64,000 nt of DNA. Source: Owenweeksia sp965214115 (GTDB lineage Bacteria; Bacteroidota; Bacteroidia; Flavobacteriales; Schleiferiaceae). Shown here in pieces: positions 33,749 to 41,180 of this stretch (its first letter is position 1; each line of letters opens with the position of its first letter). A model generated the notes under the pieces. That model had not been told where the DNA came from. It was given only the letters and a program-made list of their open reading frames with translations, and ran no database searches. The DNA is taken from positions 75,861 through 139,860 of the forward strand of contig CBDCAU010000010.1 of assembly GCA_965214115.1 (NCBI GenBank), written 5' to 3'. The position numbers and the translations under genes were made by a program.

Positions 33749-34168
33749 ATGGTAAACGATAAAACTTTTACGATGATAAAGCCCGATGCCGTCGAAGGCA
33801 AGCACGTTGGGGCGATTTTGAAAGACATCATCGAAGGCGGTTTCCGCATCAGCGCGATGAAGATGACCCAACTTTCCAAGAAGGACGCGCGGGCTTTTTA
33901 CGAAGTACACAAAGACCGCCCTTTCTACGCGGAATTGGTGGATTATATGAGCAGCGGCCCCATCGTGGCGGCCGTTCTGGATAAGGATAACGCCGTGGAA
34001 GACTTTCGCAAATTGATTGGCGCCACCGATCCTGCCAAGGCAGACGAGGGGACCATCCGTCAGAAATACGCCAAGTCCATCGCGGCCAACGCCATCCACG
34101 GCAGCGATTCGGACGAAAACGCGGCCATCGAGGGCGGGTTCTTTTTCGGCAAACGGGAGATGTATTAA
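33749..34168 (+). CDS. ndk: Nucleoside diphosphate kinase
   Basis: 139 aa, full length. It transfers phosphate among nucleoside tri- and diphosphates through a phospho-His. The signatures are TFTMIKPDAVEGKHVGAIL at the start, the Kpn-loop region MSSGPIVAAVL and the active-site His in NAIHGSDSDENAAIEGGFFF. A -7-like TACTTTCG (33693-33700) lies 48 bp upstream. A strong hairpin terminator follows. Confidence 0.98.
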   Translation: MVNDKTFTMIKPDAVEGKHVGAILKDIIEGGFRISAMKMTQLSKKDARAFYEVHKDRPFYAELVDYMSSGPIVAAVLDKDNAVEDFRKLIGATDPAKADEGTIRQKYAKSIAANAIHGSDSDENAAIEGGFFFGKREMY

Positions 34169-34191
34169 TAAAGCGTCCGTTTTGAAATTCC

Positions 34192-34227
34192 AAAAGCCAT
34201 CCTGCCCGAGCGGGATGGCTTTTTTTT
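34192..34227. terminator. Bidirectional terminator between ndk and DUF721 gene
   Basis: AAAAGCCATCC pairs with GGATGGCTTTT around a G+C-rich loop and is followed by a run of eight T residues on the plus strand. It overlaps the last two bases of the DUF721 gene and can serve both convergent transcripts. Confidence 0.85.
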
Positions 34228-34519
34228 ATCGGAAAATCAAATCCGTCATTTGCGCCTTCCCCGCCAATCGTTGATTGATCTTGTCCAGCAATTCCGTTTT
34301 TCGCAACATCAGTTCGTTCCGCAAAACGGAGGAAGAAAGGTGTACCGTCAAAACGGCATTCCGCAGCGTTACTTTCTTGGTTTTCAGATTGATGGCGCGC
34401 CCGGCCAGCTCTTCCCAGCGGGCGTAGATTTCCGTTTCCAAAAGTTTTTCGTCCAAGTCGTTCACTTTCAGGAATTGCTGGATGGCCTCGCCCAACGTCT
34501 GTTCGTTTTTCCTTCTCAT
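34226..34519 (-). CDS. DUF721 domain protein
   Basis: 97 aa. The pattern TLGEAIQQFLKVNDLDEKLLETEIYARWEELAGRAI followed by LTVHLSSSVLRNELMLRKTELLDKIN is the DUF721 family, an RNA- or DNA-binding-like small domain often encoded directly after recF (as here, with a 4-bp overlap) or in other replication-linked loci. Function not established. Confidence 0.88.
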   Translation of the reverse strand: MRRKNEQTLGEAIQQFLKVNDLDEKLLETEIYARWEELAGRAINLKTKKVTLRNAVLTVHLSSSVLRNELMLRKTELLDKINQRLAGKAQMTDLIFR

Positions 34520-35616
34520 TGTGGGGCGGTTTCTTTTTCGAGATTAAAAACTTTGGCGTTTTCGTCGATGGTTTTCACCAAGTTTTCCGTCCGCTCGGGG
34601 TGGGTGTCGGTGATGAAAATCTGCCCGAAATTCTCGGCGCTCACCAAGTTCACCAATTGCTGCACGCGCGCTTCGTCCAGCTTGTCGAAAATATCATCCA
34701 ACAACAGGATCGGTTTGGTTTTCTGTTTTTCTTTGAGAAATTCATACTGCGCCAATTTCAGCGCAATCAGAAAGGATTTTTGCTGGCCTTGGCTGCCGAA
34801 TTTTTTCACCCTTCGGTTGTCCAAGGTAAAATGCAAATCGTCTTTATGAATGCCAATGGACGAATACTGCAACTGCAAATCGCGCTGCCAATTTTCTTTT
34901 AAAAGATGTTGAAAATCAGAGTTTTCCAAGTGCGATTGGTACTCAATCCCCGGTTTTTCGTGGCCGCCGGAAATCCATTTATAAAAATGGTACAAACGCG
35001 GCGCGAGGTTTTTCAGAAAATCCTGCCGTTTTTCAAAAATCGGTTGGCCGCGCTCCACCAGTTGGTGGTCGTAGATTTCGATTTGCGAGCGGTCGAATTT
35101 GCCCTCCGCCGCAAAGTGTTTCAGCAAGGCGTTCCGTTGTTGGAGCGCTTTATTATATGAAACCAAATCATCCAAATAAACCGGATCCGACTGGCTGACC
35201 ACATTGTCCATCAAGCGGCGGCGGACATCGGAGCCTTCCGTTATCAGGTCGCGGTCGTAGGGCGAAATCACCACCGTGGGAAACTGCCCGATGTGGTCGG
35301 CCAGCCGCTCGTAGGCTTTTTTGTTTTTTTTGAAAATCTTCTTTTCGCCACGTTTTACGCCGCAGTAAATATGCAGGGTTTCCCCGTTTTTTTCAAAGTC
35401 CCCTTCCGTCACCAAAAAAGGTTCGCCGTCTTTAATGTTCTGTGAATCAATGGAATTCAAATAACTTTTGCAGACGGACAAATAATGGATGGCGTCCAGC
35501 ACGTTGGTTTTGCCCGAGCCGTTGGGCCCCACAAAACAGTTCAGCTTTTCCGAGAAATCGAAACTTCCCTGCTCCCAGTTTTTGAAATGTACGAGGTGGA
35601 GATTTTTTAGAAACAT
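34516..35616 (-). CDS. recF: DNA replication and repair protein RecF
   Basis: 366 aa from the ATG at 35616 (MFLKNLHLVHFKNW); the frame is open 20 codons further upstream, but those lack family similarity. RecF helps load RecA at single-strand gaps with RecO and RecR. Walker A GPNGSGKTNVLDAIHYLSV lies at about residues 30-48, the ABC signature GSQGQQKSFLIALKLAQ near 280, and Walker B KPILLLDDIFDKLDE near 310. It overlaps the DUF721 gene by 4 bp, the order often seen in Bacteroidota. Confidence 0.95.
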   Translation of the reverse strand: MFLKNLHLVHFKNWEQGSFDFSEKLNCFVGPNGSGKTNVLDAIHYLSVCKSYLNSIDSQNIKDGEPFLVTEGDFEKNGETLHIYCGVKRGEKKIFKKNKKAYERLADHIGQFPTVVISPYDRDLITEGSDVRRRLMDNVVSQSDPVYLDDLVSYNKALQQRNALLKHFAAEGKFDRSQIEIYDHQLVERGQPIFEKRQDFLKNLAPRLYHFYKWISGGHEKPGIEYQSHLENSDFQHLLKENWQRDLQLQYSSIGIHKDDLHFTLDNRRVKKFGSQGQQKSFLIALKLAQYEFLKEKQKTKPILLLDDIFDKLDEARVQQLVNLVSAENFGQIFITDTHPERTENLVKTIDENAKVFNLEKETAPQ

Positions 35617-35691
35617 CGGCGGCAAAGGTCGGGAAGGAAGTTGGGTTTGGGCAGCCATAGGGCGACTTGAAATCACTAAACCCTTTAAATT

Positions 35692-36978
35692 TTAATCGAC
35701 TTCAAAGAAGCCTGCATCGCCGCACATCCTGACAATTTTCGGCGTAAAAGAACCCAAAATATCCACCAAATTCTGCTGTGCGTTCATCACGGTTTGAATG
35801 TTTTTGTAGGCCATCGGTGCTTCGTCCAGCCCGCTGCCGATCACTTCCACGCCGTGCCGCGCCACAAATTCGGACACTTGGTTTTTGTCCAGAGTTCTCT
35901 TCGCCTGTGTGCGGCTCATCGCCCGCCCCGCGCCGTGCGCCGCCGAGTTGATAGAACTCGCCACCCCACGCCCGCGCACGATGTAGCCCGGCGCCGTCAT
36001 CGAACCGGGGATGATGCCCAAAACGCCCTTGCCCGCAGGCGTCGCGCCTTTTCGATGCACGATCACCTCCTCCCCTTTTTCGTTGGTTTCTTTCCAGGCA
36101 AAGTTGTGGTGGTTTTCCACCATCGCCAGCGGCTGGGCGCGGAAGCTGCGTGCCATCCGCGCGTGAATTTGGTGGTGGCAGGTCGAAGCGTAATCGCCCG
36201 CCAAGTTCATCGCCGCCCAATATTCGCGGCCCAAATCGGAGTCCAATTCCAGCCACGCCAAATGCTTTGCTTCTTGCGGGAGTGGGGTTTGCAGCATCGC
36301 TTGTTTGGTATAAAAATTCGCGATGTTGGCGCCCAGCCCGCGCGAGCCGCTGTGCGAAAGCAATCCCAAATATTCGCCCACGGGCAATTGCATTTCATCG
36401 TCCCTTTCGGTGATTTTCACCACGCCAAATTCCACAAAATGATTGCCGCCGCCCGACGAACCAATTTGCCGGAATGCACGGTCTTTCAAATCTTTCACGA
36501 TGGAGATTTCCGCAAATTCTTGGCGCTCAAAAATGTCGTGGTCGATGGGGTTTTTGAAAGCGTCCCGCCCAAAACGGGTGTGGTCGTTCAGCATTTTTTT
36601 CAGCGATTCCTTGTCCTTTTCCAAACGGTTTTTAGGCATATCAAAAACCGAAAGGCACATCCGGCAGCCGATGTCCACGCCCACGCCATAAGGGATTACG
36701 GCGTTTTTGACCGCCAGCACCCCGCCGATGGGCAGGCCGTAGCCTTGGTGGGCGTCGGGCATCAATGCGCCGCTGTCCGCCACGGGCAGTTTCATCGCGG
36801 TGTGCATCTGCGCCAGCGCGCCTTTTTCGATGTTTTCCTCGCCATAGATTTCAAAATCGAGCGGCTTTTCACGCAGTTCGACGGGGCCACGTTCCTGCTC
36901 CGTTTTCAGCGCCTCGGCGATTTCCTGCACTTCGTCATCTTCCAAAAAGTCGGCGGGGTTTTCCACCACTTTTTGCAA
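35692..36978 (-). CDS. rtcB: RNA-splicing ligase RtcB
   Basis: 428 aa from a TTG start; no ATG exists between the upstream stop (at 37021-37023) and the family's conserved region. RtcB ligates 2',3'-cyclic phosphate or 3'-phosphate RNA ends to 5'-OH ends using Mn and GTP. Visible: PDAHQGYGLPIGGVLAV, GVDIGCRMCLSVF (metal Cys), GGGNHFVEF, LLSHSGSRGLGANIANFY, NHHNFAWKE, and the guanylylated-His region SINSAAHGAGRAMSRTQAK. No archease or RtcA gene is adjacent. It lies between recF and a TPR gene on the same strand. Confidence 0.95.
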   Translation of the reverse strand: MQKVVENPADFLEDDEVQEIAEALKTEQERGPVELREKPLDFEIYGEENIEKGALAQMHTAMKLPVADSGALMPDAHQGYGLPIGGVLAVKNAVIPYGVGVDIGCRMCLSVFDMPKNRLEKDKESLKKMLNDHTRFGRDAFKNPIDHDIFERQEFAEISIVKDLKDRAFRQIGSSGGGNHFVEFGVVKITERDDEMQLPVGEYLGLLSHSGSRGLGANIANFYTKQAMLQTPLPQEAKHLAWLELDSDLGREYWAAMNLAGDYASTCHHQIHARMARSFRAQPLAMVENHHNFAWKETNEKGEEVIVHRKGATPAGKGVLGIIPGSMTAPGYIVRGRGVASSINSAAHGAGRAMSRTQAKRTLDKNQVSEFVARHGVEVIGSGLDEAPMAYKNIQTVMNAQQNLVDILGSFTPKIVRMCGDAGFFEVD

Positions 36979-37102
36979 TTTTTTCCAAAAACTCTTTTTT
37001 GCTCTTTTTGGATTGAGCTTTTAAAGCCGGACCGAAAGCCGGCCCTTGCGGGAATTTTATTTTTTTGAGTTGTTTGGAGGTGATTTTCATTTTTTCAAAA
37101 TC

Positions 37103-37627
37103 CTATTTCGCCTTTTTCTTTTTTTGCTTCCCCTTCTTTTTCAGCGATTTACACTTCGCCTCCACCCGCTGCATTTCGCGGTGCAATTGCTCCGACTGCT
37201 CGCTGTTCAGCGAAACGGCCATCGCTTTTTGCAAAAATTTCTCGGCCTTTTTCGGTTTTCCTTCGGCTTCCGCCAAAAGGGCTTTCTTTTGTAAAATGCC
37301 CGCAGGGTTTGCCGTCTTTAAAGCTTCGGCGTGTTTTAAAACGGTGCGCGCCTTTTCAAAATCACCCGCCCGGATGTGCAGTTCCGCCAAATTTTCGTAG
37401 GCGCAAACCGATTCGGGGTTTTCGGCCAGTGCCGTGTGGAAATGTTCTTCCGCTTCCTTCGTCCGCCCCAGTTTTTCGGCCAGTAGTTTTCCCATCAGGC
37501 AGTTGGCCAGCGGGTGGTTCGCGTCGTAGCTCAGGGCATAGTTCAGCGCTTCCAAAGTTTCTTCCGCGTCCCATTCGTAGCTGGCCGCCGCTTTCAAATA
37601 ATAGGTATCCGCCAATGAAGTTGCCAT
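37103..37627 (-). CDS. TPR repeat protein
   Basis: 174 aa with about three TPR units (residues about 20-125: ALNYALSYDANHPLANCLMGKLLAE, AEEHFHTALAENPESVCAYENLAELHIRAGDFEKARTVL). A coiled, lysine-rich C-terminus (KKKGKQKKKKAK) follows. There is no signal peptide, so it is cytoplasmic. The basic tail could bind RNA or DNA. The gene is upstream of rtcB on the same strand with about 125 bp between them. It is an adaptor protein with no specific partner known. Confidence 0.8.
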   Translation of the reverse strand: MATSLADTYYLKAAASYEWDAEETLEALNYALSYDANHPLANCLMGKLLAEKLGRTKEAEEHFHTALAENPESVCAYENLAELHIRAGDFEKARTVLKHAEALKTANPAGILQKKALLAEAEGKPKKAEKFLQKAMAVSLNSEQSEQLHREMQRVEAKCKSLKKKGKQKKKKAK

Positions 37628-38038
37628 CGGTAAAATGTTTTAAATCTTTAAAAATCAAAAGGTTTGGGTTTTATAAAACTTGGGTCAAAGCAAAAAAAAC
37701 CCACGACCAAAATGACCGGAACAAGCTACGATTTTCCAAACGGAAACACTATCAACTTTCCCGCCCCAGCGGTAAATCTTTTTCTATTGATTGTGCATAA
37801 AATCGCATTGTTCGTCCGTCCTTTATGAAATAAGGGCGCAAACCAACGCAAATAAAATCGGGCCGAGATTACAGAAATGAGTTTTCGGCGCGGGCCGCTG
37901 ACCCAACCGATTGTCCACGCTTGCCATCTAAACTGAGAATTATGGATGCCAAAATTCGATAACCCGTTGATTTACAAAATTTTGTCGTGGTAGTTTCCCG
38001 AATCTGCCCACCTTATCTTTGCGAAAAACCCATTCCCA
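37628..38038. promoter_or_regulatory. 411-bp intergenic region with the promoter of the DUF4197 gene
   Basis: No coding frame with family features is seen. A TATCTTTG element (38014-38021, exact TAnnTTTG) lies 17 bp upstream of the ATG at 38039. The left part must contain the promoter of the divergent TPR gene, but I see no confident element there. Confidence 0.5.
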
Positions 38039-38881
38039 ATGAAAAATAGACTTTTCTCCCTCCTTTTGCTTTGCGGATTTTTCGCCACCGTATCTTGCGA
38101 CGAGGCCAACACGATTTTGGACAATTCCCTCTCCGATGAAGAAATCGCCGCCGCGCTGAAAGAGGCGCTGGTGGTGGGCACGGACACTTCCACGGCGCAG
38201 CTTTCCCAAGAAGATGGCTACTACCAAGATTTGGCGGTCAAGATTTTGCTGCCCACGGAAATCCGCGCCAGCATTGCCACTTTCCGCAGCAAGTCCATCA
38301 ACTTGGGCTTGGCCACCGTCACCGGCGAGCAGATTTTCAACGGCTATTCCAACCCCGCGCTGGGCATCAACATTCCGGGCCTGAAAGACAAACAGGAAGA
38401 TATTTTGAGAGGCATCAACCGCGCGGCGGAAAACGCCGCCGGCACCGCCGCCCCCATTTTTGTGAACGCCATCACGGACATCACCATCGCCGACGCCAAC
38501 GACATCCTGTTTGGCGGCGTGGACACCGCGGCCACTTTTTACCTGAAACAAAACACCAGCGCGCAGCTCTTCACGGAATACGAACCGCAGATTGACGCGG
38601 CTTTGCAAGCGGTTCAAATCGGCAACTTGACCGTGGTGGATGCCTACGAAGGTTTCGTGGCGGATTACAACGCGGTTCTGAATACCAACGTGGGCATTGG
38701 CACCGTCGGCTCGCTGACGGGTGTGAACACGGTGGCCGCCGCCGACCTATCCGTTTATGCCACCAACAAAGGACTGGACGGGCTTTTCCTGAAAATCGGC
38801 GACGAGGAAAAACAGATCCGCGAAAACCCGCTGGCCCGCGTCACGGATTTATTGGAGAAGGTGTTTGGAAGGTTGGATTGA
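38039..38881 (+). CDS. DUF4197 domain lipoprotein
   Basis: 280 aa. The lipobox is TVSC within MKNRLFSLLLLCGFFATVSC. The DUF4197 pattern is clear: SDEEIAAALKEALVVGTDTSTAQLSQEDGYYQD, ILLPTEI, GINRAAENAAGTAAPIFVNAITDITIADANDILFGGVDTAATFYLKQNTS, and VYATNKGLDGLFLKIGDEEKQIRENPLARVTDLLEKVF at the end. The protein is envelope-located. The family is widespread but without a known function. It is monocistronic. Confidence 0.9.
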   Translation: MKNRLFSLLLLCGFFATVSCDEANTILDNSLSDEEIAAALKEALVVGTDTSTAQLSQEDGYYQDLAVKILLPTEIRASIATFRSKSINLGLATVTGEQIFNGYSNPALGINIPGLKDKQEDILRGINRAAENAAGTAAPIFVNAITDITIADANDILFGGVDTAATFYLKQNTSAQLFTEYEPQIDAALQAVQIGNLTVVDAYEGFVADYNAVLNTNVGIGTVGSLTGVNTVAAADLSVYATNKGLDGLFLKIGDEEKQIRENPLARVTDLLEKVFGRLD

Positions 38882-39019
38882 GGTTGGGGAATTTGTGATT
38901 ATTCCTTTATTGAACCCAATCAAAAAACGGATTGGGACGCCAACCTGACAACGGCTCCAGCCAATCAGCGTCTTTGTTTGAAATCCATTTTTTTAGTTTC
39001 AAAAATTTGACAGGATACA

Positions 39020-39088
39020 ATCTTATTCGTAAAAATTTTAGTAAACTCCTATCTTATTCATAAATATTTCACATATTTGTAAAAACTC
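39020..39088. promoter_or_regulatory. Direct repeats upstream of the Fic fusion gene
   Basis: ATCTTATTCGTAAA (39020-39033) and ATCTTATTCATAAA (39051-39064) match at 13 of 14 positions and start 31 bp apart, about three helical turns. A second motif GTAAA-CTCC is repeated at 39041-39049 and 39079-39088. Such helically phased repeats before an AbiEi-like domain gene suggest autoregulation. Confidence 0.5.
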
Positions 39089-39097
39089 CCACTTTTA

Positions 39098-40564
39098 GTG
39101 GAAAATATTTTACAACAAGAAATCATTTTCGGCACTTCGGATTCCGCTCTTTCCACCAAAATTTCCCGATGGGAAAAAGCGGGCAAAATCCGCAAAATCC
39201 TGCCGCGGGTGTATTCGTCAAATTTTTCGGATTCACCGGAAGAAATCATCCGCCGCCACCTTTTTTCTTTAATCGGAGAATTGTTTCCCAGCGCCTTGCT
39301 CAGCCACCGTTCTGCGCTGGAATTCCACCCGACAGAAAGCGGACACATTTTCATCACTTACAAATACAACCGCAAAATCGAGTGGCCGGGCCTCACACTA
39401 AACTTTCTGCAAGGGCCGCCGCCCAGTGAAGGCGACACGCAATTCTCTGGCGAACTTTGGGTGTCACGGCGCGAGCGTGCTTTTTTGGAAAACTTGCAAG
39501 TTTCGCGGAAATCCGGCGGCGAATCCAAAACGTTGCCGCAATCCAAAATCGAAGAAAAGCTGGAGCAAATCATCCGCGTGAACGGTGAGGTGGAACTGAA
39601 CAAAGTCCGTGACCGCACGCGGGAAATTGCTGAGAAGTTGGATTTTAAGAAGGAATTCCAAAAACTCGACAAAATCATCAGTGCGCTTTTGGCCACGCAG
39701 CCCGCCCAAATCCTCACGTCGCCCGTGGCCGCTGCCCGCGCTTTCGGCGCGCCTTACGATGCGACACGTTTGCAACTATTTGAAAAGTTGTTCGTCGAAC
39801 TGAACCAACGCGAGTTTCCGTTTCGGGCAGAAAAAAATACTTCCCAAACCGCTTATAAAGCCTTTGCTTTCTTTGAAAGCTATTTTTCCAATTACATCGA
39901 AGGGACGGTTTTTGAACTTAAAGAAGCCAAGCAAGTGATTGAAAACCAGCGTTCTTTGCCTCTTCGCAATGAGGATTCACACGATGTTTTGGGGACGTAT
40001 CAAATCGTTTCCGATAAAAAGGAAATGAGCCGAACGCCCACTTCCGGCGAAGAATGGATGGCAATGCTGCAAGACCGCCACCGGATTTTGCTGAGCGCCC
40101 GCCTGAGTAAAAATCCGGGTCAGTTCAAAACCCAAAACAACCGCGCGGGGCAGACCGAATTTGTCGATTTTCAATTGGTACGCGGCACTCTTTTGAAAAG
40201 TTTCGACTATTACCGCGCGCTGCGCCACCCCTTTGCCAAAGCGGCTTTTATGATGTTTGCCGTCAGCGAAATCCATCCCTTCGCCGATGGGAATGGCCGC
40301 ATCGCCCGCGTAATGATGAACGCCGAATTGACCGCCGCCGGCCAGACCAAAATCATCATCCCCACCGTGTACCGCGAAGATTATCTCGGCGCGCTGCGCA
40401 AACTTTCCCGCCAAGGTAATGCGGAAGTGTATATCCAAATGCTGAGCCGCGCGCAGGCATTCAGCGCCACGGTCGTCGGCGAAAATCAGGAGGAAATGGA
40501 GGCGGTCTTGCGGAAGGGGAATGCGTTTTTGGAAAGTACGGAGGGGGTTTTGCGGTGGGGATGA
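39098..40564 (+). CDS. Fic-family AMPylation protein with N-terminal AbiEi-like winged helix
   Basis: 488 aa from a GTG start. Residues about 15-130 (DSALSTKISRWEKAGKIRKILPRVYSSNFSDSPEEIIRRHLFSLIGELFPSALLSHRSAL) resemble the AbiEi/type IV antitoxin N-terminal winged helix. The Fic domain follows, with the active site HPFADGNGRIAR (His about residue 393), complete and normal. The inhibitory helix motif S-x-x-x-E-G is present upstream of it as SNYIEG (about residues 264-269), the class II arrangement. The protein probably transfers AMP or another NMP to a target, held in check by its own helix. The winged helix may bind the phased repeats upstream. The partner and target are unknown. Confidence 0.85.
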   Translation: MENILQQEIIFGTSDSALSTKISRWEKAGKIRKILPRVYSSNFSDSPEEIIRRHLFSLIGELFPSALLSHRSALEFHPTESGHIFITYKYNRKIEWPGLTLNFLQGPPPSEGDTQFSGELWVSRRERAFLENLQVSRKSGGESKTLPQSKIEEKLEQIIRVNGEVELNKVRDRTREIAEKLDFKKEFQKLDKIISALLATQPAQILTSPVAAARAFGAPYDATRLQLFEKLFVELNQREFPFRAEKNTSQTAYKAFAFFESYFSNYIEGTVFELKEAKQVIENQRSLPLRNEDSHDVLGTYQIVSDKKEMSRTPTSGEEWMAMLQDRHRILLSARLSKNPGQFKTQNNRAGQTEFVDFQLVRGTLLKSFDYYRALRHPFAKAAFMMFAVSEIHPFADGNGRIARVMMNAELTAAGQTKIIIPTVYREDYLGALRKLSRQGNAEVYIQMLSRAQAFSATVVGENQEEMEAVLRKGNAFLESTEGVLRWG

Positions 40565-40786
40565 CCTAACAGTGTCTCTGAGTTGTTGGCGTCATTTCGC
40601 AAAATCACCAAAAGTGAAGCCTGCCGCCTGCAAGGTTTCCCCGAAGATTTTCAATTGCCCGAAGCCCGCGCCCGCTGGATGAAGCTGGTGGGGAACAGTG
40701 TTTCGGTGCCGGTGGTGGAGCGGTTGGCAAATGCTGTTTTAAAAACAGGCCTTCTTGAGTCGGAAAGAATATTGGTTGGGAATTAG
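40565..40786 (+). pseudogene. C-terminal remnant of a DNA cytosine methyltransferase
   Basis: The frame reads FRKITKSEACRLQGFPEDF, then LVGNSVSVPVVERLANAV, which are motif IX (TxxExxRLQGFP) and motif X (GNSVxVPV) of C5-cytosine methyltransferases. The catalytic part (motifs I-VIII) is absent, and the gene upstream is the intact Fic fusion. A 67-codon ORF from TTG at 40583 could still be translated but could not methylate DNA. It differs from the intact enzyme at 20139 (GNAVPP), so it comes from another system. Confidence 0.8.
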
Positions 40787-40854
40787 CCGTTTTTCCATTT
40801 GGATTTGACATTGAATAAGATCCGTTGACACCAAACCGTCGCCATCTATTTTGT

Positions 40855-40862
40855 TAATTTTG
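40855..40862 (+). promoter_or_regulatory. -7 element of the mutL operon
   Basis: TAATTTTG (TAnnTTTG) ends 6 bp before the ATG at 40869, so the message may be leaderless. Confidence 0.5.
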
Positions 40863-40868
40863 CCCACA

Positions 40869-41180
40869 ATGAACGCCCCCCGCATCCCCTCCTTCTTCAA
40901 ATCCCACGCCCCCAAGCGCTTCGAGTACCAGCCCCGCTACTACGACGAGCGCAAAGAACGCTTGGCGGAAATGAAAAAAAAGTACGAAGAAACCGGCGAC
41001 GGCGAATACCGCCGCCGCATCACCAAGGAAAACTTCCGCGAGGCGATGCGCAGCGAATGGCGCCAAGAGCGCGGCAACAAAACCCGCTCGTCCAATTTGC
41101 GATTGGCCGTGATTGTGGCCATTCTTGCTTTGATAGCGTACCTAATTCTCAATCCTTTTTCGCCAGTATGGGTGATGTGA
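40869..41180 (+). CDS. Small membrane protein preceding mutL
   Basis: 103 aa from the ATG at 40869. The first 75 residues are basic and charged (YQPRYYDERKERLAEMKKKYEETGDGEYRRRITKENFREAMRSEWRQER). A single hydrophobic helix (LRLAVIVAILALIAYLILNPF) forms the C-terminus. It is a tail-anchored-type protein. It overlaps mutL by 13 bp. Proteins of this plan commonly precede mutL in Bacteroidota, but no function is known. Confidence 0.8.
   Translation: MNAPRIPSFFKSHAPKRFEYQPRYYDERKERLAEMKKKYEETGDGEYRRRITKENFREAMRSEWRQERGNKTRSSNLRLAVIVAILALIAYLILNPFSPVWVM

Noticed and set aside
35794..37068. 424-codon open frame antisense to rtcB
   Set aside because: Shadow of the G+C-rich third positions of rtcB; no family features.
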